Assembly: GCA_002717655.1 (NCBI GenBank)
Contig: PBAY01000020.1
Span: 1 to 46,021, forward strand
Direction of reading: 5' to 3'
DNA length: 46,021 nt
Source of the DNA: Phycisphaerae bacterium
GTDB lineage: Bacteria > Planctomycetota > Phycisphaerae > Phycisphaerales > SM1A02
Shown here: positions 25,482 to 33,039 of the stretch, piece after piece
How positions within the stretch are numbered: the stretch's first letter is position 1
How the letters are laid out: every line of letters starts with the position of its first letter
The notes under the pieces: model-generated
Database searches by the model: none
What the model was told of the DNA's origin: nothing
What the model saw: the letters and a program-made list of their open reading frames with translations, nothing else
Program-made: the position numbers and the translations under genes

Positions 25482-26249
25482 TCAGCGACCGCGAGCAGCC
25501 TGAACTGCGTCCAGCTCACCCAGCTCCTGCAACAGCTGACGCTCAATTTCCATGTCGAAATTGACTTCATCATGATTGAGCCGGTCACGCAGGGTTTCCA
25601 GATGCTCTTCAAGCTGTTTGATGGAATGCTCACGATTGCGAATTGAGATTTTCAATCTCGATCGCATCAGCAGTTCAAGATAGGTGCGAAGCTCTTCGAT
25701 CTGGGCCTGATTCTCCGCCGTGTCGGGCTGACTCTGCACATTCCTGAGCTGCCTGCTGAGCTTGACGACTTCAGCATCCAGATTCAATTCGTGAATCTTC
25801 TGGCTGTAGAACCCCGGGTCTGACTGCTTCAGCTCGGCAAGTGCGACCAGATTGCGGCCATAGCGGCGGATCATGCGTTCCAATTCCACGGGATCCTGAC
25901 CTTGTTCTCCACATAGATTGCCAAGGATCTTTCCAAGTTCAGGGTCAATCGCATTGGCGACATCGATGTATCGATCAATGTTGTTCCGCGCAGTGCTGAC
26001 TGATGCAGGTGAAGAAACCTCGGACGCGGACTTCAAAGCATCTGACCGCATGCGATCCCAGATCCGGTTTCCATCAGGATTGGCAGCTGGTGAGGCTGTC
26101 TGACCAACGGCAGCATTCGCGAAAGCCAGAACCGACTTGAGATCATCAGAAGTCGAGGCCTGCGTACGAACCGTGCCTGAATTGAACACGAAGAACATGC
26201 CCAACAGGAGAACAAGCCAACTGGTTGCAATCGTGTAACGAGTACGCAT
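25482..26249 (-). CDS. Exported coiled-coil protein in the ECF sigma operon
   Basis: This 255-residue protein begins with a signal peptide or membrane anchor (residues ~9-25) followed by a short polar linker. The C-terminal ~130 residues are strongly helical and charged (LNLDAEVVKLSRQLRN, IEELRTYLELLMRSRLK, HSIKQLEEHLETLRDRL), predicting a coiled coil. No catalytic motif is seen. Its start shares one base with the preceding stop (TGATG), so it is coupled to the putative anti-sigma gene. Small helical periplasmic proteins occur in similar positions in other ECF operons, where they sense envelope or metal stress. That role is only an analogy here. Confidence 0.7.
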   Translation of the reverse strand: MRTRYTIATSWLVLLLGMFFVFNSGTVRTQASTSDDLKSVLAFANAAVGQTASPAANPDGNRIWDRMRSDALKSASEVSSPASVSTARNNIDRYIDVANAIDPELGKILGNLCGEQGQDPVELERMIRRYGRNLVALAELKQSDPGFYSQKIHELNLDAEVVKLSRQLRNVQSQPDTAENQAQIEELRTYLELLMRSRLKISIRNREHSIKQLEEHLETLRDRLNHDEVNFDMEIERQLLQELGELDAVQAARGR

Positions 26250-26797
26250 CAGCGGATCTCCACCGCAAGATAACCCCAGACATCGGAGGTCTGCTCCGCC
26301 TCTAGGATATTCAGAAGTTCATCGTGGGTTTCCTCCCACGTCAAATCATGACTGGCAACAAGACCGCTGGAATCCATGGCGGAAAGAATCCCCAGAAGTG
26401 GTGAAGCTGGTTCGTATTCATCCGAGACCCAGGTTTCCAAACTCGGGGTATCCAAGACAACGGAGCCGGAGTTGTTTGGCTCAAGCCCGGGACTGGTTAC
26501 CCAGAAGGCCGCAACAACCGCAACAGCAACACATGCTGCCAGTGCAAGACGCTTGATCACCACCGCCACGCGGGGTGAACCAAGACGCATTCGTGATTGA
26601 GAACGCCATTCCGCGAGGGATGCCTCGGCTACACGTTCAGCAAGACCTTCCGGAACAGGCAGTTGGCGAAGTTGCTCACCGATCTTGAGGTCCAGATCAC
26701 AATCCTGAGCGGAGTAATCGGGGCCCAATGGATCGGGGCCATCAGTATGAAAATCAGGTTGGTTATGAAATGAGAACATGTTGAGCTCATCCTTCAA
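26249..26797 (-). CDS. Single-pass membrane protein, putative anti-sigma factor
   Basis: This 182-residue protein has a soluble N-terminal part (~1-80) that includes LRQLPVPEGLAERVAEASL, a helix seen in many bacterial anti-sigma or sigma-regulator proteins. One membrane helix follows (~85-103, LAACVAVAVVAAFWVTS), then an acidic outer domain with no recognised fold. No zinc-binding HxxxCxxC motif is present, so it is not a ZAS-type anti-sigma. Assignment rests on position, 68 bases after the ECF sigma gene on the same strand, and on topology. Confidence 0.6.
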   Translation of the reverse strand: MKDELNMFSFHNQPDFHTDGPDPLGPDYSAQDCDLDLKIGEQLRQLPVPEGLAERVAEASLAEWRSQSRMRLGSPRVAVVIKRLALAACVAVAVVAAFWVTSPGLEPNNSGSVVLDTPSLETWVSDEYEPASPLLGILSAMDSSGLVASHDLTWEETHDELLNILEAEQTSDVWGYLAVEIR

Positions 26798-26865
26798 ACG
26801 CTGTTCCTCGAGCGAGGATTGCCTCTTTTTGCATTCTTTTTGTCTGGAAATCGATGCATCGTGCG

Positions 26866-27441
26866 TTAGGCCTCCTGATCCACTTCAGAATCACCTAATC
26901 GGCCTCTGAGACGCTTTATTGCCCGAAAATGGCGGGCCAGAACAGTGCCCATCGGCTGATCAAGGACTTCTGCGATTTTCTTGAAGCTCAACTCAGCTAC
27001 ATGACGCAGGTGCAGGATCTCCTGTTCCGCCTCTGGAAGCTCCTGTACGGCCCTTTGCAACTGGCCGAACTCCTCCCGCCCCTCCTGACTGCCGGGCTCC
27101 TCCTGCCTCCCTGGTGCAATTTCACGCAGGGTTTCATCGGCCACAGGAACAGCCTGACGGCCTCTCCGCCTCATTTCATCCCTCAGGCGATTGACCGCGA
27201 TTCGGAACAACCACGCCTCGAATCGCCCCAGCTCGGTGTAGTCAGCGAGCTTTGAAACCACCGTACAGAATGTTGATTGGGTCACTTCCTCAGCCAATTC
27301 GGGGTTCTGGCACTTGGCCAGAACGACTCGGTAGACCCGTGGAGCGAATTCAGTGACCAGACGCGACCATGCAGCTTCATCGCCGCCAATGGCAGCTTGA
27401 AGGACGATCTCCAGACGTTCTCGATCAAGTGGAATGCACAT
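26866..27441 (-). CDS. ECF-type RNA polymerase sigma factor
   Basis: This 191-residue protein has the two ECF domains. Region 2 is at ~25-90 (NPELAEEVTQSTFCTVVSKL, RFEAWLFRIAVNRLRDEMRRR). Region 4 is at ~130-180 (LPEAEQEILHLRHVAELSFK, IAEVLDQPMGTVLARHFRAI). The linker is acidic and Gln/Glu-rich. ATG 27441 follows a weak AGG site. It heads the operon with a membrane protein and an exported coiled-coil protein, the normal layout for a signal-controlled ECF system, and may autoregulate. Its own promoter is not obvious. Confidence 0.9.
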   Translation of the reverse strand: MCIPLDRERLEIVLQAAIGGDEAAWSRLVTEFAPRVYRVVLAKCQNPELAEEVTQSTFCTVVSKLADYTELGRFEAWLFRIAVNRLRDEMRRRGRQAVPVADETLREIAPGRQEEPGSQEGREEFGQLQRAVQELPEAEQEILHLRHVAELSFKKIAEVLDQPMGTVLARHFRAIKRLRGRLGDSEVDQEA

Positions 27442-27521
27442 CTCAGGACCTGTCTACGCTCAGCCATGCGGAAAGTAAGGGGTGAGAAGGCTCATAATCG
27501 AGCAAAGCCTGCAAACCAACC

Positions 27522-27527
27522 TACAAT
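27522..27527 (+). promoter_or_regulatory. Possible -10 element for the antiporter gene
   Basis: TACAAT, five of six to the sigma-70 -10 consensus, lies 11 bases before ATG 27539. No -35 hexamer is evident. If transcription starts a few bases later, the mRNA would be nearly leaderless from 27539. Confidence 0.3.
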
Positions 27528-27538
27528 TCCACGCTCCC

Positions 27539-28561
27539 ATGATCGGCTATTTGGACATGACTCAAGAGTCCGTGATTGCCTGGCCCCTCGCCATGCTTCT
27601 TCTCGTGGCTGGCGTTGCTGGGCTCATCTGGGGTGGAAACCTGCTGATCGATGGTGCTGTTGCCATTGTGAGAAGGCTGGGCATGCCTTCTCTGCTCATC
27701 GGCCTGACGATCGTAGCCTTCGGGACCAGCGCGCCAGAACTTGCACTCAACACTATTGCTGCTGCTAATGGTGAGACCGGGCTGGCTTTCGGCAACGTGA
27801 TTGGCTCCAACATCGCCAACATAGGGCTTGTGCTTGGACTCACTGCATGTGTTGCTGCCATTCCAATGGCACCAAAACTCTTTCTACCGGGCGAGTTTCC
27901 ATGGTTACTCATCGTCACTCTGATCGCCATAGCACTGCCATGGATTGGAAGTGGAGTTGATGGTGGGCCTGGTTACGCCAGATGGGCAGGACTCGTGCTG
28001 CTTGGTCTTGCTCCAGTGACAGCCTGGCTTTGGTACCGCGACAGCCAGAAGTGCAGCGAAACTTCAAGTACCGCCGAGCAGGAAGTTGAATCGCTGCCTT
28101 CACGAGGTCTTGGTATGGCATGGCTGCTTTTGATCGGAGGGCTGATACTTCTGATCAGTGGTGGCAAAGCAACCGAAGTGGGTGCCGTCTCACTTGCACG
28201 CTGGATCGGTATTTCGGAAGCCGTGATTGGACTGTCCATTGTCGCACTGGCAACCAGTCTGCCTGAAGTCGTGACTGCACTTGTCGCCGTAAGACGAGGT
28301 GAGCCGGATCTTGCCATCGGCACGGTCATGGGTTCAAACGTCTTCAATCTGGCGCTTGTCCTTGGTACGACAAGCATCATTTCACCCGTAGCAATCCCCT
28401 CTCAGAATGGGTGGATTGATCTAGCGGTCATGGGAAGCATGACGGTGGCCGTCATGTTCATGGCGATGATCCGGAAACGACTCTCAAGAATAGAAGGAAT
28501 CATCCTTCTTCTTGCATGGTCAGCCACGATCGTGATGGGATTTGTTCGCGAGCTCGGTTGA
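27539..28561 (+). CDS. Calcium/sodium antiporter-like membrane protein (CaCA, YrbG type)
   Basis: This ~340-residue protein has about ten membrane helices in two inverted halves. The two alpha repeats that form the ion pathway are GTSAPELALN...GNVIGSNIANI and ATSLPEVVTAL...GTVMGSNVFNL. It would exchange Na+ or H+ for Ca2+ across the inner membrane. Length fits the family. The start is uncertain. ATG 27539 agrees with a near-leaderless transcript from the -10-like TACAAT. ATG 27557 gives a more family-like N-terminus (MTQESVIAW). Neither has a ribosome binding site. It is divergent from the sigma factor gene and convergent with dnaB. Confidence 0.92.
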   Translation: MIGYLDMTQESVIAWPLAMLLLVAGVAGLIWGGNLLIDGAVAIVRRLGMPSLLIGLTIVAFGTSAPELALNTIAAANGETGLAFGNVIGSNIANIGLVLGLTACVAAIPMAPKLFLPGEFPWLLIVTLIAIALPWIGSGVDGGPGYARWAGLVLLGLAPVTAWLWYRDSQKCSETSSTAEQEVESLPSRGLGMAWLLLIGGLILLISGGKATEVGAVSLARWIGISEAVIGLSIVALATSLPEVVTALVAVRRGEPDLAIGTVMGSNVFNLALVLGTTSIISPVAIPSQNGWIDLAVMGSMTVAVMFMAMIRKRLSRIEGIILLLAWSATIVMGFVRELG

Positions 28562-28573
28562 GTTTCTGCAGTA

Positions 28574-29992
28574 CTAGACTGGCAGACCACCATCATCAAG
28601 ATCAACGACCCGGCTTCCTGCCGGAGATTCCATGGGTGCATAATCCCGGAAACGTGTTGTCGCATTGTTCCAGCTGAGCTTGACCGTCCCGGTCGGACCA
28701 TTTCGCTGCTTGGCGATGATCAATTCAGCCAGTCCTCGCTTGTCAGGGTTCGCTTCGATCCATGCCTCATCTCGGTGGAAGTACTCCTCACGATGAAGCA
28801 TCATGACGACATCAGCATCCTGCTCGATACTGCCTGATTCGCGAAGATCACTCATGCGAGGACGGTGGCCTTCGCGTTGTTCAGCGGCTCGGTTCAACTG
28901 GCTCAACGCCATGACTGGAACATTCAGCTCACGGGCCAATGCCTTGACTCCACGACTCAGTTCTGAGACTTCCTGCTGACGAGATTCGCTTCGACCACCT
29001 GAAGTCATCAACTGGAGATAGTCGATCAGCAGACAATTGATGTCGAACTTCTGCTTCATCCGCCTCGCCTTGGCTCGAAGTTGCATCAAGGTGAGACCGG
29101 GCGTGTCATCAATGTAGATCGGCGATTCACGCAATTCATCACAGGCGGCAAACAACGCCTGAAAATCTCGCTGATGCAGTGCGTTGCGACGCAGTGCCTG
29201 CCCACTTACGCCTGAACGGGAAGAAAGTAGTCGCTGGACGATCTGGCCTGATGACATTTCCAGACTGAAGAAACCAACCTTGTCTCCTCGGATGGCGATG
29301 TTTTCAGCAATGTTCAATGCCAAAGCGGTCTTACCCATTGATGGTCTGGCAGCAAGAATGATCATCTCACCAGGCTGCATGCCGCCAGTCATCTCGTCGA
29401 ATTCACGATAGCCCGATGAGACACCGGCCACGGCCCCCCCGCCTTTTTCAATGAGCGCCATGGCTTCGGTGATCAACTCCGACAACTCCGAAATCTTCCG
29501 AGTTTCAGATTGCTCCGCAATCTGGAAGATCCGTCGCTCTGCTTCATCAATCAGAGCGGTGGCGGATTCCGGGCGGGCATGGGCTTCACGAAGAATTTCT
29601 CCGGCTGCGGCAATCAACTGCCGAACCATCGCCTTTTCACGGATCAACCTGGCATAGTGCGATGCACTGGTGGCATCGGGAACGGACTCGGCAAGCTCGA
29701 CGAGAAAATCCGTGCCCCCTACTGGCTTGAGAATATCCCGGTCCTTGAGCAATTGCTGCAACTGCACGATGTCAACAGCCTGATGACGGTCATACAGCTC
29801 ACAAATGACCCGATACACCTCACCATGCGCTTGACGAAAGAAGTCCTCGGGTGAGCGGATGATCTGAAGAACATCGCCACAGACATCAGGATCGATGAGA
29901 ATCGATCCAAGCAAGCTCGCCTCCGCCTCAATGGCGTGAGGGGGCATTCGTTCCTGTAATGAATTCGACGACTGGCGTTCCGTGCCTACCAC
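28574..29992 (-). CDS. dnaB: Replicative DNA helicase
   Basis: This ~472-residue protein is the hexameric 5'-3' helicase of the replication fork. The N-terminal DnaB domain starts at MPPHAIEAEASLLGSIL. The RecA-like ATPase has Walker A ARPSMGKTALALN, Walker B CLLIDYLQLM, the DnaB motif VMALSQLNR and the sensor region RESGSIEQDADVV. GTG 29992 is chosen because AGGAG lies about 9 bases upstream and the N-terminus then has the usual short preamble. ATG 29947, which also has an AGGA site, begins directly at the conserved domain. No intein or primase fusion is present. Confidence 0.95.
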   Translation of the reverse strand: MVGTERQSSNSLQERMPPHAIEAEASLLGSILIDPDVCGDVLQIIRSPEDFFRQAHGEVYRVICELYDRHQAVDIVQLQQLLKDRDILKPVGGTDFLVELAESVPDATSASHYARLIREKAMVRQLIAAAGEILREAHARPESATALIDEAERRIFQIAEQSETRKISELSELITEAMALIEKGGGAVAGVSSGYREFDEMTGGMQPGEMIILAARPSMGKTALALNIAENIAIRGDKVGFFSLEMSSGQIVQRLLSSRSGVSGQALRRNALHQRDFQALFAACDELRESPIYIDDTPGLTLMQLRAKARRMKQKFDINCLLIDYLQLMTSGGRSESRQQEVSELSRGVKALARELNVPVMALSQLNRAAEQREGHRPRMSDLRESGSIEQDADVVMMLHREEYFHRDEAWIEANPDKRGLAELIIAKQRNGPTGTVKLSWNNATTRFRDYAPMESPAGSRVVDLDDGGLPV

Positions 29993-30067
29993 CTGATTCC
30001 GCTCCTGAATTTCGCCTGGGTCCACAAGCGTAGACCTGCTGCTCTCAACATACCCCACCAAAGCAAA

Positions 30068-30078
30068 TGCATACACAG
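30068..30078 (-). promoter_or_regulatory. 11-bp motif shared by dnaB and HU gene leaders (copy 1)
   Basis: Read on the coding strand of dnaB, the sequence is TGTGTATGCAT, 75 bases before GTG 29992. An identical 11-mer lies upstream of the HU-like gene. It may be a shared -10/extended -10 or an operator. It contains the palindrome ATGCAT. Confidence 0.45.
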
Positions 30079-30215
30079 TTGTTCTGGAAATCAATGCCAG
30101 AATGACATCACCAGCATAGAGGTAATCAGGCGCGGGTTACCTAATTGGCAGGACAAGGTGGTTGAGTTGTGGACAGGAATGGATCCGACGATCCCAAGCG
30201 GGTCGCTGGTATCGC

Positions 30216-30527
30216 CTAGACCTCGGCTTCAACCTCGATCGCTTCTCGCATGAGGCGGCCGATCTTGAACTTCACGGTCTTCTTCGCTGGAACAGGAACT
30301 CGTTCAAGCGTTCGAGGATTCTGAGCGACACGAGCTGCTCGTTCACGAATTTCAAAGACGCCGAAGTCACGGAATTCAAGACGGTGACCGTCGCCGAGTT
30401 CCTTGATGACATTGTCAAGAAAACTCTGAACAGTCATCTTCACAACCGTGCGCTTCTGATTGGTCTCTTCGGCAATTCGATCGATGAGGTCCTTCTTTGT
30501 CGTGGTCGTCTTTACGCTGTCCGACAT
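30216..30527 (-). CDS. HU/IHF-family DNA-binding protein
   Basis: This 103-residue nucleoid protein matches the HU fold. The N-terminal helices are KKDLIDRIAEETNQKRT and VQSFLDNVIKEL. The DNA-binding beta arm carries RLEFRDFGVFEIRERAAR and AQNPRT, which has the intercalating proline position. The final helix is KIGRLMREAIE. Short additions at both ends make it slightly longer than the standard 90. A GAGG site lies about 8 bases before ATG 30527. HU and IHF subunits cannot be separated on this evidence. Its leader carries a 16-base dyad and the 11-bp motif shared with dnaB. Confidence 0.93.
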   Translation of the reverse strand: MSDSVKTTTTKKDLIDRIAEETNQKRTVVKMTVQSFLDNVIKELGDGHRLEFRDFGVFEIRERAARVAQNPRTLERVPVPAKKTVKFKIGRLMREAIEVEAEV

Positions 30528-30544
30528 CGTTAAACCTCATTCCT

Positions 30545-30560
30545 TCGTGTAAACACGAAC
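30545..30560. promoter_or_regulatory. Dyad in the HU gene leader
   Basis: TTCGTGT (30545-30551) and ACACGAA (30554-30560) are perfect inverted copies separated by AA. They lie 18 bases upstream of the HU start, just before the ribosome binding site. The position suits an operator or a small RNA hairpin controlling translation. Confidence 0.5.
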
Positions 30561-30583
30561 TTGCTCGAAACTGAGTACGAGTA

Positions 30584-30594
30584 TGCATACACAA
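30584..30594 (-). promoter_or_regulatory. 11-bp motif shared by dnaB and HU gene leaders (copy 2)
   Basis: TGTGTATGCAT on the HU coding strand, 56 bases before ATG 30527, identical to the copy upstream of dnaB. Confidence 0.45.
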
Positions 30595-30670
30595 CTCGTA
30601 ACACGCCCCGAATACACCCCAATTGCAGCCAGAGGGATCTGACTGAATATTCGAAACACTTAAGGAATAG

Positions 30671-30797
30671 GTTGCTGACCCGAGAGTCCCATCTGCTTGC
30701 CATTCCCGAGGATCAGTATGGAGAGCATCAGCAGGTCCGTCAAGACCGCGTTCTGGGTACTTTGAGACCTTGGGAAATCCTGAGAAGCAGATGCAAC
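30671..30797. ncRNA. Candidate structured RNA in gene-free region
   Basis: The 526-base stretch between 30528 and 31053 has no convincing gene. Within it, CATCTGCTT (30690-30698) pairs perfectly with AAGCAGATG (30785-30793). Just inside, TTCCCGAGG pairs with CCTTGGGAA with one G-U. Nearer the tip, GGTC...GACC closes a small hairpin around CGTCAA. GTTG and CAAC could close the base at 30671/30797. The result is a long imperfect rod of about 125 nt. It does not show the conserved sequences of tmRNA, RNase P RNA or SRP RNA that I know. 6S RNA or a leader RNA of the HU gene are possible. The strand is undecided. Confidence 0.35.
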
Positions 30798-31053
30798 AAA
30801 CACCCCACTTCAAATGTGATTCAACGGCAATGACAATCCAAGAGTGTGTGGAATATTGGTTCTTGTTGCAGAATCTCTGTGAACCGTTGTAAATAAAGAG
30901 CTTAGGAAACTTTGGGGACTTAGGAATGCCCTCCTCCAACACGCCACACCCTGTGTTAAACAGCGGGAGATTGGATAGAAATCTGGCTCAATTCAAGCAC
31001 AGTTACCCAGATCCCCGTGGATCAATCAGGGTCAACTTGTCCACAAACAATCC
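30798..31053. other. Gene-free stretch, nothing definite
   Basis: This rest of the gap upstream of the HU gene holds short inverted segments (CAACGG with CCGTTG, GGTTC with GAACC near 30820-30890, ATCTGG with CCAGAT near 30980-31012) and a repeated CTTAGGAA near 30900-30925. TTGTCCACA at 31037-31045 matches the DnaA box at eight of nine positions, but no cluster is present. Open frames here look random. Confidence 0.4.
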
Positions 31054-31461
31054 CTAGCGAGATCGCATCTGAAGCGATCTGGTGGTCTGCATGTAGTTAT
31101 CCCATGGACGGCCATTCAAGATCCACTGCTGGTCCCGGATATAGACCTGAGAGACATTCACAGGGGCTATGGCCGGCGGCAAGTCGGCTCCAAGACCGAA
31201 ATCCTTCCGAGAATTGAATAAATCCATCTCAGCCGAAGTCAGACCGCCGGAGCCCAGAACCTCCAATGTCGCCCTGGAGGCCAGCACCAGGGGTGGCGGC
31301 GAGTACTCCCGAGATTCCACCTGATGATCTGATGAGGATGCAATTCTTGATGCAGAACAGCCTCCAGCCATGCTCATGCTCAATCCGGTGAGCAGGCAAA
31401 CCAACATCATCAGCCGGATGTTTCCTGATTGTCCAGACCCTCTGTTCGGGAAATCGCTCAT
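31054..31461 (-). CDS. Putative lipoprotein of unknown function
   Basis: This 135-residue protein has an N-terminal region with a hydrophobic segment and a lipobox-like MAGGC with the acceptor cysteine at residue 35. The n-region is long (about 16 residues), which is unusual but seen in planctomycetes. The mature part is short and polar, with SREYSPPPLVLASRATLEVL and a tail ending QMRSR. No family is recognised. ATG 31461 has a GGAGAGGAG site about 8 bases upstream. A longer frame upstream has no such support. It is divergent from trkA. Confidence 0.65.
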   Translation of the reverse strand: MSDFPNRGSGQSGNIRLMMLVCLLTGLSMSMAGGCSASRIASSSDHQVESREYSPPPLVLASRATLEVLGSGGLTSAEMDLFNSRKDFGLGADLPPAIAPVNVSQVYIRDQQWILNGRPWDNYMQTTRSLQMRSR

Positions 31462-31609
31462 GGGAATGCTCCTCTCCAAACACAGTGGATACAAACCCCG
31501 CGCCGCCCGCCTGCCCTGCCTCAGAGGGGGCGAGGCTGGCAGGATGTTGCCTCTGCACCTCATCTTCGTTGCTTTCCGGCATCATCTCCTGCAGCTGCCC
31601 ATCGCTAGA

Positions 31610-31623
31610 CTGACAGCTGTCAG
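31610..31623. promoter_or_regulatory. 14-bp perfect palindrome upstream of trkA
   Basis: CTGACAGCTGTCAG is a perfect palindrome 53 bases before the trkA start, in the gap between trkA and the divergent lipoprotein gene. It is a plausible operator for a dimeric regulator of one or both genes. Confidence 0.45.
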
Positions 31624-31676
31624 GGACATTGGATGCCCTGCTTCCTCTTCATGTTCCAACTGAATCGAGTGACTTC

Positions 31677-33020
31677 ATGGACATCATCATCTGCGGCGGT
31701 GGTGAAATTGGCGGATCTGCAGCATCTGCCATGGCACGTCGTGGTGATAATGTCACCGTGATCGACACCTCTGAGACGCGACTGTCCTATCTGGAAGAAC
31801 ACTATGACATCGCCAAGCTGCAAGGCAATGCAAGCTCTGCCGAGACCCTTCGTGTTGCCGGTGCCTCGAATGCAGATGCAGTGATTGCCGCAACTGGAAT
31901 CGATGAAGTCAATCTCGTGTGTGCAAACGTGGCGGCCTCGCTCGGTGCCGGCAGAACACTGGCCCGAGTGAACCATTCCCTGTATCTGAATGATGACAGT
32001 GATGTCGACTATGCCCGACTGTTCTCCGTCGACCGCTTGTTCTCGCCGGATCGAGCAACAGCAAGAGCCATTGCAGCAAGATTGCGAAATCCCAGTGCAC
32101 TGGCGGTTGAAAGATTTGCACGTGGATCCATTGAAATGATTTCATTCGAAGTGGAATCAAACGGCAAAGCCACTGGCATGAAACTGAGAGAGCTGGAGAT
32201 GCCAGAAGGCTCAAGGGTAGTTGCGATCAAGCGTGAAGATCGTGGACGTCTGCCTACGGCGGATTCCAGACTCAAGACCGGCGATCAGGTCACCGTTGTT
32301 GTCGACATCGACCGCATCGGTGAACTCGATGGCATCTTCGATGCACATCAAGACCGACGCCGTTCAATTGCCATAGCTGGAGGTTCACCATCCGCAGTCT
32401 GGGTCTGCCGAGCACTTCAGAGCCATGGCGACCGAATCAGTCTGTTTGAAACCAATCTCCCTCGAGCTGAAGAGCTCGCTGCCAAACTTGATTGGGTCTC
32501 GGTGATTCATGCCGATCCCACGGCGCCAGAGGTGTTTGAAGACCAGAGCATAAGTCAGGCTGATGCATTTCTGGCACTTGGCGAAGATCACATGAACATG
32601 TTGAGCAGTGCCTTGGCATGTACCAATGGGGTTCCATTGGTCATGGCAATGACACACAGACCAGGACTCAAGCCTCTCATGAAGCAACTCGGTGTAAGCG
32701 AGGTTTTCAGCCAACGTGAATCGGTTCGCGAAGACATCATCCACTTCATCTCTGATTCGCCATTTGAACGCCTGAATACGATCCCGGGAACACCCGTTGA
32801 ACTCATCAGAATCCGCATCGGATCAAGATCATCTCTTACGGAAATGCCATTGAGGTCACTCGGGGCAGATGCCGGCATGGTCATCGCAGCCGCTGAGGAT
32901 GATTCAGACCGCGGACATGTCCCTGGCCCGGATCACGTGCTGACTGCTGGTAGGCACGTATTGGTTGCGTGTGAACAAGGCCGGGAAAAAGAAGTACGCA
33001 AGTTGTTTGACGCCTCATGA
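31677..33020 (+). CDS. trkA: Trk potassium uptake regulatory subunit
   Basis: This 447-residue cytoplasmic protein has two RCK halves. The first starts with the nucleotide-binding motif IIICGGGEIGGSAASAMARR and an acidic end of strand 2 (VTVID). A TrkA_C domain lies at ~145-210. The second RCK half (IAIAGGSPSAVWVCRALQ) and a second TrkA_C domain (PVELIRIRIGSRSSLTEMPL) follow. It gates the TrkH channel in response to nucleotide binding. ATG 31677 is chosen because the conserved N-terminus starts immediately. A longer frame from 31629 is unlikely. trkH follows directly. Confidence 0.93.
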   Translation: MDIIICGGGEIGGSAASAMARRGDNVTVIDTSETRLSYLEEHYDIAKLQGNASSAETLRVAGASNADAVIAATGIDEVNLVCANVAASLGAGRTLARVNHSLYLNDDSDVDYARLFSVDRLFSPDRATARAIAARLRNPSALAVERFARGSIEMISFEVESNGKATGMKLRELEMPEGSRVVAIKREDRGRLPTADSRLKTGDQVTVVVDIDRIGELDGIFDAHQDRRRSIAIAGGSPSAVWVCRALQSHGDRISLFETNLPRAEELAAKLDWVSVIHADPTAPEVFEDQSISQADAFLALGEDHMNMLSSALACTNGVPLVMAMTHRPGLKPLMKQLGVSEVFSQRESVREDIIHFISDSPFERLNTIPGTPVELIRIRIGSRSSLTEMPLRSLGADAGMVIAAAEDDSDRGHVPGPDHVLTAGRHVLVACEQGREKEVRKLFDAS

Positions 33021-33039
33021 CCATGAAAGCGAGCTGTCG

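Noticed and set aside
30561..30833. 90-codon open frame on the plus strand
   Set aside because: No ribosome binding site, composition unlike neighbours, and it spans the inverted repeats proposed as RNA structure.
30415..30942. 175-codon open frame on the minus strand overlapping the HU gene
   Set aside because: No conserved motif, odd composition with many cysteines and histidines, and it runs through the HU start and the predicted hairpins.
30528..31053. Possible replication origin
   Set aside because: Only one good DnaA-box match; no cluster, no dnaA or dnaN gene nearby.
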